Shown one piece after another: positions 32,491-40,786 of a stretch of 64,000 bases of DNA. The notes below the pieces were generated by a model, which saw only the letters and a list, made by a program, of their open reading frames with translations, was not told the origin of the DNA and did no database searches. Source of the DNA: Sphingobium indicum B90A (lineage in GTDB: Bacteria; Pseudomonadota; Alphaproteobacteria; Sphingomonadales; Sphingomonadaceae). Numbering within the stretch: position 1 is the stretch's first letter; each line of letters begins with the position of its first letter. A program made the translations under genes and the position numbers. The stretch spans positions 1,550,001 through 1,614,000 of the forward strand of contig NZ_CP013070.1 of the NCBI RefSeq assembly GCF_000264945.2, given 5' to 3'.

Positions 32491-34515
32491 CGCCAGCGCC
32501 ACCAGATCGGCGGAGGAAACGCCCGCCGAACGCAGGAAACCCTGATAATAATCGCAACCTTCGCGGGTGAGGAGGTCCAGCTGCTGCTCCGTCTCCACCC
32601 CTTCGGCGATGACGCGCAGGCCCAACGACTTCGCCATATGGATGACGCCGCGCACGATGATTCGGTCGCGGGCGGTCCCGGCGATGTCCTGCGCCAGCCC
32701 GCTGTCGATCTTCAGATAATCGAGCGGCAGGCTCTTGAGATAGGCAAGGCTGGAATAGCCGGTGCCGAAATCGTCCACCGCCACCGCCAGCCCTTCGGCC
32801 CGCAGCGCCGTCAGCAAGGCGGTGGCATTGTCCACATCCTCGATCAGGCCGCTCTCGGTGATCTCCACCGTCAGGCGCGACCGGGGAAAGCCGCTCATGT
32901 CCACCAGGTTCAGGAATTGCGGCATGAAGCCGGGCTGGGCGATGTCCTCCGCCGTGACGTTGATCGACAGGCGCAGATGCGACAGCGCGCGCGGCCAGGC
33001 GGCGGCCTGCCGCAGCGCTTCGGCCTGGATATGCGCGGAAAGCGGCAGCATATAGTCGGAACGCCCCGCCGTGGCGAACAGCATTCCCGCCCCCAGAGCG
33101 CCATATTGCGGATGGTTCCAGCGGGCCAATGCCTCCACGCCGATCATATGCTCCCCATCCACGGGATATTGCGGCTGGAACAATATGCCGATTTCCCCTC
33201 GATCCAGGGCGAGGCGCAGGTCGGTTTCCAACTGGTCGGCATCCACCTGGCGGCTGCGTTTTTCGGAGGAGAAGATGCGGATGCCCTCCCCGCCCCCGAC
33301 CCTGGCGTCGGCCAAAGCGGTGCCGGCGCGGCGGATAAGGCGGGTGGCGTCGTCGTCCGCCCGCGACTGGGCGATGCCGCAGCGCGCCGTGAGGCGGATC
33401 AGATGGTCCCCAGCGCTGAACGGCCGGCCGATGGCGCCGATCAGTTGCCGGGCCAGGAAGGTCGCCTTTTCCGCCGTCGCCGCCTCGCCCGTCAGGCCGA
33501 TCAGGAATTCCGTCCCGGCGATGCGCGCGACCATCGCGCCGACCGCCATGTCGACGGTCATGCGCTCTATGCGGCGGGCGATCCGGCCCAGCAGCGCGTC
33601 GCCCACGACCTGGCCATAGGCGGCGTTCATGCGGTCGAACTGGCTGATCGACAGCAGCAGCACCGTCGTCGCCAGCCCCTGCCGCTGTTCCAGCCAATCG
33701 AGCGCCGCCTGGCGCGAGCGCAGCCCGGTCAGGTCGTCCCGTCCGGTGGCGTCATGGCCATGCGCGTCGGACAGCCACTCCACATCCGCCGCGACGACCC
33801 CGTCGACCAGCCGCAGATGATGCACCAGCCGGTCGCCCGGACGGCCCGGCGCGGCATGGGCGAAGGCCTCCGGACGGCCGGACCGCATCATGCCGCGCAG
33901 CGCGGCGATCACGGAACGGCGCTCGGCACGCGGCAGGCGGCGGATGAAGGTCGCCGGGTCGACGCTCTGCCGGTCAAGACCCAGATGGCGCGCAAGATTG
34001 TCGCTGATGCGGATGCGGTCCCCATCCCTCTCCCAGAACAGCGCGTCGCCGCGCCGGATGCGCTGGGCGCGCCGGCTGTGCGTCGTCCCGCCGACCAGCC
34101 GGTCGACCAGCCGCTGCGCCGAAGCCAGCGTGGCGCGCAGTTCGGCGGGCGTGAAGGGCGCGGCAAGGAAATGCGTCGCCCCCGCCTCCAGCAATGCCGG
34201 CACTGCGGCCATGTCCCCCGCGTCGACCAGCACGATCAGCGCGCCCCCGCCCGCATCCACCGACGGACCCAGCGACGCGATCAGGCGGATGTCGCCATCG
34301 CCCGCGCCGCGCATGTCGGCCAGGGCGATCTGGGCGTCGCTGTGCAGGAAGCGCTGCGCGGCATCGGTGGCGCGACGGGCGGCTATGGCGCGCCAGCCCG
34401 CCGCCCTCGCCTGCTGCGACAATCCGTCGCGGTCGCCCGGCGACAGGATGAAGAGGCTGCGCTGTCCGTCCAGTGCGGTCTCGCCGCTCACATGATGCTC
34501 CTCGGGACGGTTCAC
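32479..34515 (-). CDS. Response-regulator-like GGDEF-EAL protein with degenerate GGDEF
   Basis: Predicted 678 residues, GTG start. Residues about 20-140 are a receiver-like domain (LFILSPGDRDGLSQQA, ALIVLVDAGDMAAVPALLEA). The GGDEF domain has the signature replaced by AGTEF (ARIAGTEFLIGL), so it should not make cyclic-di-GMP. The EAL domain is intact: GVEALARWNHPQYG, LRLSINVTAEDI, VEITESGLIED and DDFGTGYSSLAYLKSLPLDY. The enzyme is therefore probably a cyclic-di-GMP phosphodiesterase. The stop overlaps the 3' end of the convergent porin-like gene by 12 bases. Confidence 0.9.
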   Translation of the reverse strand: MNRPEEHHVSGETALDGQRSLFILSPGDRDGLSQQARAAGWRAIAARRATDAAQRFLHSDAQIALADMRGAGDGDIRLIASLGPSVDAGGGALIVLVDAGDMAAVPALLEAGATHFLAAPFTPAELRATLASAQRLVDRLVGGTTHSRRAQRIRRGDALFWERDGDRIRISDNLARHLGLDRQSVDPATFIRRLPRAERRSVIAALRGMMRSGRPEAFAHAAPGRPGDRLVHHLRLVDGVVAADVEWLSDAHGHDATGRDDLTGLRSRQAALDWLEQRQGLATTVLLLSISQFDRMNAAYGQVVGDALLGRIARRIERMTVDMAVGAMVARIAGTEFLIGLTGEAATAEKATFLARQLIGAIGRPFSAGDHLIRLTARCGIAQSRADDDATRLIRRAGTALADARVGGGEGIRIFSSEKRSRQVDADQLETDLRLALDRGEIGILFQPQYPVDGEHMIGVEALARWNHPQYGALGAGMLFATAGRSDYMLPLSAHIQAEALRQAAAWPRALSHLRLSINVTAEDIAQPGFMPQFLNLVDMSGFPRSRLTVEITESGLIEDVDNATALLTALRAEGLAVAVDDFGTGYSSLAYLKSLPLDYLKIDSGLAQDIAGTARDRIIVRGVIHMAKSLGLRVIAEGVETEQQLDLLTREGCDYYQGFLRSAGVSSADLVALALKA

Positions 34516-34610
34516 GCCCTCTTACCTAATGCCCATCGGTTAGCGACCTGTTTACGCTGCCGCAACCAGTGACGCTTGCGCGGGGCAGGTCCATCGCCTA
34601 GCTAGGACAT

Positions 34611-35621
34611 ATGGAGATGGCCGATCCTGGACGCACGGCCCTGACCGATGCACTCGGCCGCCGGATCAGCTATTTGCGGATTTCGGTGACGGATCGCTGC
34701 GACCTGCGCTGCCGCTATTGCATGGCGGAGCGGATGACATTCCTTCCCAGGGACCAAATTCTGACGCTGGAGGAGATCGCGCTGCTGGCCGACCTCTTCA
34801 TCGCCCGGGGCGTGCGCAGGATCAGGCTGACCGGCGGCGAACCTCTGGTGCGGCGCGACATCATCGACCTCGTCCGGCGGATCGGGCGACATGTGGGCGC
34901 GGGCCTGGATGAACTGACGCTCACCACCAACGGCACGCGGCTGGCGCACCATGCGCAGGCGCTTGCCGATGCGGGCGTCAGGCGCGTCAATGTCAGCCTG
35001 GACAGCCTGGACCCCGAACGTTTCGCGCATGTAACGCGGAACGGCGACATCCGGCCGGTGCTGGAGGGGCTGGCGGCGGCGCGGGCGGCCGGGCTGGCGG
35101 TCAAGATCAACATGGTCGCGCTCAAGGGCGTCAATGAGGACGAGATCCTGCCGATGCTGCATTGGTGCGACGATCAGGGTTTCGACCTGACCCTGATCGA
35201 GACCATGCCCCTGGGCGAGACCGGGGAAGACCGCACGGACCATTATCTGCCGCTGACGCAGGTCGCCGATTCCATCCGCCGCCATCGCGCGCTGACGCCG
35301 ATCCCGCACCGCACCGGCGGCCCGGCGCGCTATCATGCGGTCGATGGGTTGAAGGCGCGGCTGGGGCTGATCACGCCGCTCACCCATAATTTCTGCGCCG
35401 ATTGCAACCGCATGCGCATGACCTGCGAGGGCAAGATCTTCATGTGCCTGGGCCATGAGGATCATGTCGACCTGAAGGCCGCCTTCCGCCAGGGCGGACT
35501 GCCGGCGGTGGAGCCGTTGATCGACCGCGCCCTGCGGCTGAAGCCGGCGGCGCATGACTTCCGCATCGGCGCGGACGCCGCGCCGGCGGTGCGGCGGCAT
35601 ATGAGCGTGACCGGCGGATGA
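34611..35621 (+). CDS. moaA: GTP 3',8-cyclase MoaA
   Basis: Predicted 336 residues, or 334 from the ATG at 34617. A radical SAM enzyme, first step of molybdenum cofactor synthesis. The N-terminal SAM cluster motif is CDLRCRYC, the SAM-binding GGEP is in RLTGGEPLVRRDI, and the second cluster is held by CADCNRMRMTCEGKIFMC. The C-terminus ends in Gly-Gly, which is functionally important in MoaA. Its stop overlaps the nadK start (ATGA). No other moa gene lies nearby. Confidence 0.96.
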   Translation: MEMADPGRTALTDALGRRISYLRISVTDRCDLRCRYCMAERMTFLPRDQILTLEEIALLADLFIARGVRRIRLTGGEPLVRRDIIDLVRRIGRHVGAGLDELTLTTNGTRLAHHAQALADAGVRRVNVSLDSLDPERFAHVTRNGDIRPVLEGLAAARAAGLAVKINMVALKGVNEDEILPMLHWCDDQGFDLTLIETMPLGETGEDRTDHYLPLTQVADSIRRHRALTPIPHRTGGPARYHAVDGLKARLGLITPLTHNFCADCNRMRMTCEGKIFMCLGHEDHVDLKAAFRQGGLPAVEPLIDRALRLKPAAHDFRIGADAAPAVRRHMSVTGG

Positions 35622-36394
35622 CCGACGACGTCCGGCGCGCCCTGGTCGCGTCCCCCAGCCCGGCAGCCAAGGCGGCGGAGGAAAGGCTGCGCGCTTCCTA
35701 TGATTTCGTGCCCGTGGAGCAGGCGGACATGATCATCGCGCTGGGCGGCGACGGCTTCATGCTCCAGACGCTGCACTCCATGCTGGAGGGGCGCCGCATC
35801 CTGCCGGTGTTCGGCATGAATCTGGGCACGGTCGGCTTCCTGATGAACGAATGGCGGCTCGAACGGCTGGAACAGCGGATAGAGGCGGCCAAGCCCTTCA
35901 AGGTCAGCCCGCTGCGCATGATCGTCGACACCGTGGATGGGGAGCGTTTTTCCATCCCCGCCATCAATGAAGTCTCGCTGCTGCGCGAAACGCGCCAGAC
36001 CGCCAAGCTGGAGGTGAAGGTCAACGACCGCACCGTCCTGCCCGAACTGGTGTGCGACGGCGTGCTGGTGGCGACGCCGGCCGGATCGACGGCCTATAAT
36101 CTTTCCGCCCATGGGCCGATCCTGCCGCTGGGATCGGCGCTGGTGGCGCTGACGCCGATCAGCCCCTTCCGCCCCCGGCGCTGGCGCGGTGCGATCCTGC
36201 CAGAAAATACGGTGATCCAGTTCACCGCGCTCGATCCGGTGAAGCGCCCGGTCAGCGCCGTGGCGGACCAGCGCGAAGTGCGCGACGTCGCCCAGGTGGA
36301 GGTGAAGATCGACCGCGCGACGCCGCTGACGCTGTTGTTCGACCCGGAACATACGCTGGACGACCGGATCGCGGCCGAACAGTTCATCGCGTGA
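35618..36394 (+). CDS. nadK: NAD kinase
   Basis: Predicted 258 residues. Phosphorylates NAD to NADP. The GGDG motif is in IALGGDGFMLQTLH. The second motif is INEVSLLRETRQ and the third is VCDGVLVATPAGSTAYNLSA, with the conserved Asp and Tyr. It is somewhat shorter than enterobacterial NadK but normal for alphaproteobacteria. Translationally coupled to moaA through a four-base overlap. The first tRNA-Asn gene follows 78 bases later with its own promoter. Confidence 0.95.
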   Translation: MTDDVRRALVASPSPAAKAAEERLRASYDFVPVEQADMIIALGGDGFMLQTLHSMLEGRRILPVFGMNLGTVGFLMNEWRLERLEQRIEAAKPFKVSPLRMIVDTVDGERFSIPAINEVSLLRETRQTAKLEVKVNDRTVLPELVCDGVLVATPAGSTAYNLSAHGPILPLGSALVALTPISPFRPRRWRGAILPENTVIQFTALDPVKRPVSAVADQREVRDVAQVEVKIDRATPLTLLFDPEHTLDDRIAAEQFIA

Positions 36395-36413
36395 AAATTC
36401 CGTCATTTGGCGC

Positions 36414-36442
36414 TTGCCATTGCCGGAAAGCCGCTGCTATAG
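36414..36442 (+). promoter_or_regulatory. Promoter of first tRNA-Asn gene
   Basis: TTGCCA (36414-36419), a spacer of exactly 17 bases, then CTATAG (36437-36442). The same arrangement with similar spacer recurs ahead of the second copy at 36671, which supports both. Confidence 0.65.
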
Positions 36443-36472
36443 GCGCGGCCTGCCCAGCGGAAGCCGGGTCGC

Positions 36473-36547
36473 TCCCCGATAGCTCAGCGGTAGAGCATTC
36501 GACTGTTAATCGAATGGCCGTAGGTTCGAATCCTACTCGGGGAGCCA
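36473..36547 (+). tRNA. tRNA-Asn (anticodon GTT), copy 1
   Basis: A 75-base gene with encoded CCA. The acceptor stem pairs TCCCCGA with TCGGGGA; the D arm is GCTCAGCGGTAGAGC; the anticodon arm is TTCGA-CTGTTAA-TCGAA with GTT; the T arm is GTAGG-TTCGAAT-CCTAC. All stems are perfectly paired. Identical to the copy at 36729. Confidence 0.97.
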
Positions 36548-36670
36548 ATTTCCATCCGGCGGCGGTGCCGGAAATCCTCCTTCAACCGGCCGGATCGATG
36601 CGCCCCGACCCATGTTCCGCGCATATCGGGCCGCCCGCGCATTTTTTCGGACCGGCGGCATTTCCTGCCC

Positions 36671-36699
36671 TTGCCATTTCGCAAAAGCCGCTGCATATG
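36671..36699 (+). promoter_or_regulatory. Promoter of second tRNA-Asn gene
   Basis: TTGCCA (36671-36676), 17 bases, then CATATG (36694-36699). The region from here to the tRNA is similar to that before copy 1 (AAGCCGCTG and GCGCGGCCTGCCC are shared), so the duplication included the promoter. Confidence 0.62.
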
Positions 36700-36728
36700 C
36701 GCGGCCTGCCCGGCACGAGCCGGGCCGC

Positions 36729-36803
36729 TCCCCGATAGCTCAGCGGTAGAGCATTCGACTGTTAATCGAATGGCCGTAGGTTCGAATCCTACTCGGGGAG
36801 CCA
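36729..36803 (+). tRNA. tRNA-Asn (anticodon GTT), copy 2
   Basis: Base-for-base identical to the copy at 36473, including the encoded CCA and the GCT before it and AATTTCCA after it. The two genes are 181 bases apart, with a promoter-bearing spacer. A tandem duplication is the simplest explanation. Confidence 0.97.
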
Positions 36804-36890
36804 ATTTCCACCTGATTTACGCGCATGTACAGCCGCCCTGCCCCGCGCGGCGGATCCGGCTTCGAAGCAGGTCGCGCCTGCAAGGAATAT

Positions 36891-36918
36891 GCGGGCGGAC
36901 ATCATGGATGCCGCCCGC
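36891..36918. terminator. GC-rich hairpin downstream of tRNA-Asn copy 2
   Basis: GCGGGCGG (36891-36898) pairs with CCGCCCGC (36911-36918) around a 12-base loop that can partly pair. It sits between the tRNA and the convergent TPR/SPOR gene. No T tract follows directly, though a T6 run lies at about 36939-36944. Confidence 0.4.
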
Positions 36919-36945
36919 AAATGCGATCCTGGTCAGCTTTTTTGT

Positions 36946-38250
36946 TCAGCGCGATGCGTATTGACGGCCCTTGGTCGCCAGCGCCCAGCGTTGCGGCAGG
37001 GCATCGATCGCATTCTCCCGGACGAAGCACTGGCCGCGCCGCGCCTGGATCGCGCGGCAAAGCGCGACGGCCTCGCCCCGCTCGTCGAAGCCGCCGACGG
37101 CCAGACGGGCGAAGGTCGCGCCGTTCACCGTGATCTGGCTGGTGACGACCGGCAAATTCGCCAGCACGCTGTTGCGGCGGGCCATGGCGAACCATTTTTC
37201 CTTGGCGATGGCGGCATTGTCATAGGCGCCGAGCTGAACCACCCAATGGCCGCTGGCCCTTCCGCTGGCCTGGAAGGCCGCCGGCTGAAGGCGCGGAGCC
37301 TCCCGAAGGCGCGGGGGCGTCACGGCGCGCAGCGGCGCGGCCTGGCGCGGGGCGGCGATGCGGACGGGCGCTGCAATGGCCTGGATCATCGGCGCCGGCG
37401 CATCGGCAATGGCGGGCGACGGCGCGGGTGCGGGATCGACGGCGGCGACCTCCACCGGCGCGGCCTCGACGGCCTGCTCGGCCGGAGCGGCTTCCGCCGT
37501 CCGAACCGGCGACGATGGCGCCGCAAGGGCGAGGGCCGCCGGCTGGCCGGCGTCCGCGCCGTCGATCGTCACGCCCATCAGCGCCGCGACGCGCTGCTGC
37601 GAAAGGCCGGGCGCGGCATTCTGCGCCCATTGAGTGATGCGCTGGTTGGCGGCAAGCGGATCGAGGTCGAAGCCCGCCATCATGCGCGCATCCTTCCACC
37701 GCCCGGCCAAGGCATAGGCATAGGCCAGGTTCTGGCGGGTGCGGGCGGTGGCCGCCGGATCATGGATCATTTCGGACAGGATGCGCACGCCCTCCGGCGC
37801 GTCGCCCGCCATCGCCATGGCCAGGCCATAGTCGGCCGCCGGAACGATGTCGGCATGACTGGCGAGCAGGTCGCGGGCGGCGCGGTCCTTGCCCAGGCCT
37901 ACCTTTACCAGCGCGAGGGTGACGATGGTGCGCGCATCGCGATTGCCCAGCGTCATCGCGTCGGCCAGCGCGGTTTCCGCCGATGCGAAGCGGCCGTCGG
38001 CGACATAGGCGCGGCCAAGCAACTGCCTGTAGCCGGCATCCTGCGGCGCCGCCTGCACGGCGGCCTCCGCCAGGTCGACCGCGCGGGCGCCGTCGCGATC
38101 CGCCAGCGCCTTTTCGATGCCGGCCGCCAGCCGATCGGGCTTTTGCGGAGCGACGGCGGCGGTGCGGAAAGCCGCCCCGGTGCATCCCACCATGGTCGTG
38201 CCGATCAGCATCGACGCGACCGCTGCTTTGGCGAAGGCCTTGCGCTTCAT
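36946..38250 (-). CDS. TPR and SPOR domain lipoprotein
   Basis: Predicted 434 residues from MKRKAFAKAAVASMLIG at 38250. The signal ends at a lipobox-like TTMVGC, so it is probably lipid-anchored. Residues about 40-190 are TPR-like helices (AAVQAAPQDAGYRQLLGRAY, TRQNLAYAYALAGRWKDARM). A long Ala/Pro-rich linker leads to a C-terminal SPOR domain (HWVVQLGAYDNAAIAKEKWF). SPOR domains bind glycan strands without peptide stems, often at the division site. It follows an RHH gene by four bases and a parA gene, so it belongs to that operon. Confidence 0.82.
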   Translation of the reverse strand: MKRKAFAKAAVASMLIGTTMVGCTGAAFRTAAVAPQKPDRLAAGIEKALADRDGARAVDLAEAAVQAAPQDAGYRQLLGRAYVADGRFASAETALADAMTLGNRDARTIVTLALVKVGLGKDRAARDLLASHADIVPAADYGLAMAMAGDAPEGVRILSEMIHDPAATARTRQNLAYAYALAGRWKDARMMAGFDLDPLAANQRITQWAQNAAPGLSQQRVAALMGVTIDGADAGQPAALALAAPSSPVRTAEAAPAEQAVEAAPVEVAAVDPAPAPSPAIADAPAPMIQAIAAPVRIAAPRQAAPLRAVTPPRLREAPRLQPAAFQASGRASGHWVVQLGAYDNAAIAKEKWFAMARRNSVLANLPVVTSQITVNGATFARLAVGGFDERGEAVALCRAIQARRGQCFVRENAIDALPQRWALATKGRQYASR

Positions 38251-38254
38251 GGCT

Positions 38255-38797
38255 TTACCGATCCCTGGTCGTCGCCGCGCGCGGCAGTTCGCGGGCCAGC
38301 CGGTCCACCTCCGGCAGGCTGGCAAGATAGGCGTCCAGCGCCTCTGTCACCATCTGCTGCGCGGATCGGCCGACAATGGCGCTGGCAAGGCGCAGCTTCA
38401 GATGGCGGTCGGCATCCAGCCGCAGGGTGAAGGCGGCCTTGCGACCCTTCGCCGCGGCGGAGGCACGGGCCTTCTTCCTGGTTTTTTCGACCTTGGCGGG
38501 GGCAGCCGTTTCGGCGATGCGTTCGGCCAGTTCCTCGCGCTCGGTCACGACGGCGGGCACCGGCGCGACGGCGGGAACCGCCGTCATCGGCGTCAGACCG
38601 GCGACGGAGCGGGCTTCGGACGGCGCCGGTTCCGGCTGCGTCACGTCAAAGCCCATGTCGTTCCAGCCCAGATCCTCCTGCAACGCCGTGGCTCCGGCGG
38701 TCAGGCCGAAGACGGGACGGCGCATGGCGGGCGATGCGGCGCCCTTGCGCGCCAGCAGGCCGGACGTCAGCGAAGCGAGAGGTTTCGGTTCGACCAT
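38255..38797 (-). CDS. Ribbon-helix-helix-like protein in the parA operon
   Basis: Predicted 180 residues. The N-terminal two-thirds is low-complexity, with a Lys/Ala basic stretch (KVEKTRKKARASAAAKGRK). The C-terminal about 50 residues read KAAFTLRLDADRHLKLRLAS and then VGRSAQQMVTEALDAYLASL, the strand-helix-helix pattern of an RHH (CopG/ParG-like) DNA-binding domain. It is 15 bases after parA and four before the SPOR gene. It could bind DNA as the ParA partner. That role is inferred from context only. Confidence 0.7.
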   Translation of the reverse strand: MVEPKPLASLTSGLLARKGAASPAMRRPVFGLTAGATALQEDLGWNDMGFDVTQPEPAPSEARSVAGLTPMTAVPAVAPVPAVVTEREELAERIAETAAPAKVEKTRKKARASAAAKGRKAAFTLRLDADRHLKLRLASAIVGRSAQQMVTEALDAYLASLPEVDRLARELPRAATTRDR

Positions 38798-38812
38798 GAT
38801 GCTCCCCTTCTC

Positions 38813-39532
38813 TTATTGCGAGATCCGGCGGCCGAAGCCGCCGCTTGCCGGACGGACCGTGCCCGCCGTGCCGACGGCATTGTGCGGCACGGAAAAGACG
38901 GTGCGGCGGAAATTCTTTTCCAGCCGGTCAGACACATAGGTCCATAGCTGCGTGACCTCCCCCGCGGAGCGGCCATTGGGGTCGACCTCCATCACCGTGC
39001 GGCCGTCGATCATCGATGCGGCGAAATCGGTGCGGTGGTGCAGCGTGACCGGCGCGACCGTGCCATGCTGCGACAGGGCGACGGCGGCTTCGGACGTGAT
39101 GCGCGCCTTGGGCGTGGCGGCGTTGACGACGAAGATCAGCGGCTTGCCCGCCCGTTCGCACAGGTCGACCGTGGCGCCCACGGCGCGCAGATCGTGCGGG
39201 CTGGGGCGGGTCGGGACGACGATCAGCTCAGCGACGGAAATGACGCTCTGGATCGCCATGGTGATGGCGGGCGGCGTGTCGATGACGGCGAGCTTGAAGC
39301 CCTGCTGGCGCAGTATCTCCAGGTCCGCGGCCAGGCGCGCCACCGTGGTCTGGGCGAAGGCGGGATATTCGGCCTCGCGCTCGTTCCACCAGTCGGCCAG
39401 CGATCCTTGCGGGTCGATGTCGATCAGCACGACCGGACCGGCGCCCGCCATTTGCGCCTGGACGGCCAGGTGTCCCGACAGGGTGGTCTTGCCCGATCCC
39501 CCCTTTTGCGATGCCAATGCCAATATGCGCAC
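38813..39532 (-). CDS. ParA family ATPase
   Basis: Predicted 239 residues, GTG start at 39532 supported by GGGGGGAAG. The deviant Walker A is KGGSGKTT (10-17) with the signature lysine, and the switch motif DIDPQGSLADWW follows; Walker B lies in LAVIDTPPAI. This is the ParA/MinD family that positions cargo on nucleoid or membrane. There is no parB gene beside it. Instead it heads an operon with an RHH protein and a SPOR lipoprotein. It is not the chromosome partition parA, which normally sits with parB, gidA and gidB. Confidence 0.9.
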   Translation of the reverse strand: MRILALASQKGGSGKTTLSGHLAVQAQMAGAGPVVLIDIDPQGSLADWWNEREAEYPAFAQTTVARLAADLEILRQQGFKLAVIDTPPAITMAIQSVISVAELIVVPTRPSPHDLRAVGATVDLCERAGKPLIFVVNAATPKARITSEAAVALSQHGTVAPVTLHHRTDFAASMIDGRTVMEVDPNGRSAGEVTQLWTYVSDRLEKNFRRTVFSVPHNAVGTAGTVRPASGGFGRRISQ

Positions 39533-39704
39533 GCAACTTCCCCCAAAAATCCAATTGGGGGGAGGAGTGCCACAGGCCCGCCTAAGAATTGGTTAATCCG
39601 CGCGGAAGCCTGACAGCCCGTAAAAAGGCGATGTTCTTAATGCTAAGTCGCTATTAACCTTGCGTCGGCATAGGATCGTGCAAGAACCCTTGGGGAGCAT
39701 GAGC

Positions 39705-40721
39705 ATGAAGCAGATCTGGGGCGTGTTGGCCGCCGGAACCATGTTGAGCCTGGCGCAGGCTGCGTCGGCCGATGTGAAGGCCGGCGTCGATGCCTGGCAG
39801 CAGGGCGATTATGCCAGGGCGGTGGCGGTGTGGCAGCCGCTGGCGCAGTCCGGCGATCCCGATGCGCAGTTCAACATGGGCCAGGCCTACAAGCTGGGTC
39901 GCGGCGTGAAGGCCGATCCCGCGCTCGCCATCGACTGGTATCGCAAGGCCGCGAAACAGGGCCATTCCCGCGCCGAGGACAATCTGGGCCTTCTGATGTT
40001 CCAGCAGGGCGACCGCGCAGGCGCCTTTCCCTATCTGCAACGCGCCGCCGAACGGGGCGAGCCGCGCGCGCAATATATCGTCGGCACCGCCCTGTTCAAC
40101 GGAGACCTGACCGCGAAGAACTGGGTGCGCGCCTATGCGCTGATGACGCGGGCGTCGCAATCCGGCCTGGCCCAGGCGACGGCCAGCCTCCGCCAGATGG
40201 ACAAATATATTCCGCAGGACCAGCGCAACGACGCGATCGCCATGGCCGGGTCCATCGGCCGGCAGAGCGCGACGGCGGATGAACCCCGCCTGCCCGCGCC
40301 CGTGGTGCGGGAGGCCCCTGCCCCCGTGCGGACGGCGCAATTGCCGCCCTCCACTCCATCCAAGCCCAAGGCTCCGGAACCGACGGCGAAACCAGCGCCC
40401 GCCAAGACAACAGCCGCCAAGCCCCCAGAATCCAGGCCCCCAGAATCCAGACTCCCTGCATCCAGGCCCGCCCTGCCCAAGCCGGCGAGCGGCGGCTGGC
40501 GCGTTCAGATCGGCGCCTTCAGCGCGGAGGCGCGCGCCCGCGCGCTCTGGACGCAGCTCAGCGCGAAGGTCGGCGGCCTGTCCGGCTACCAGCCCTATAT
40601 CCTGACCAGCGGCGGCGTGACCCGGTTGCAGGCCGGTCCCCTGGCAAGCAGCGCGGACGCCAGCCGGCTGTGCGGCGCGATCAAGGCGGCCGGGGCGGAG
40701 TGCATGCCGAAGAAGATGTAA
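39705..40721 (+). CDS. SEL1-repeat and SPOR domain exported protein
   Basis: About 338 residues from the ATG at 39705, with TGGGGAGC eight bases upstream; the ATG at 39699 is too close. The signal peptide ends MLSLAQAASA. SEL1-type repeats follow (DAQFNMGQAYKLGRGVKADP, AIDWYRKAAKQGHSRAEDN). A Pro/Ala/Lys linker contains a short tandem repeat (PESRPPESRLPASRP). The C-terminal SPOR domain begins WRVQIGAFSAEARARALW. It probably acts in the periplasm on peptidoglycan. Divergent from parA, so two SPOR genes flank that operon. Confidence 0.85.
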   Translation: MKQIWGVLAAGTMLSLAQAASADVKAGVDAWQQGDYARAVAVWQPLAQSGDPDAQFNMGQAYKLGRGVKADPALAIDWYRKAAKQGHSRAEDNLGLLMFQQGDRAGAFPYLQRAAERGEPRAQYIVGTALFNGDLTAKNWVRAYALMTRASQSGLAQATASLRQMDKYIPQDQRNDAIAMAGSIGRQSATADEPRLPAPVVREAPAPVRTAQLPPSTPSKPKAPEPTAKPAPAKTTAAKPPESRPPESRLPASRPALPKPASGGWRVQIGAFSAEARARALWTQLSAKVGGLSGYQPYILTSGGVTRLQAGPLASSADASRLCGAIKAAGAECMPKKM

Positions 40722-40734
40722 ATCTTGCCACAGC

Positions 40735-40763
40735 TTGGAATTTTATTTCAACCGTGCGATAAT
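40735..40763 (+). promoter_or_regulatory. Probable sigma-70 promoter before the DUF1338 gene
   Basis: TTGGAA (40735-40740), 17 bases of AT-rich spacer, GATAAT (40758-40763). It lies 23 bases before the ATG at 40787, in a 65-bp gap. Matches are 4/6 and 5/6. Confidence 0.55.
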
Positions 40764-40786
40764 GGCGCATCAGCACGGAGCGTCCC

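Noticed and set aside
34516..34610. Molybdenum cofactor riboswitch before moaA
   Set aside because: The 95-base leader is too short and shows no recognisable conserved stems of that class.
36473..36803. tRNA-Asn pair as an attachment site of an integrated element
   Set aside because: No integrase or foreign cargo lies between or beside the copies; the spacer only holds the second promoter.
38813..39532. ParA as a plasmid or chromosome partition locus
   Set aside because: There is no parB, no parS-like site was seen, and the operon partners are an RHH protein and a SPOR lipoprotein in a core-gene setting.
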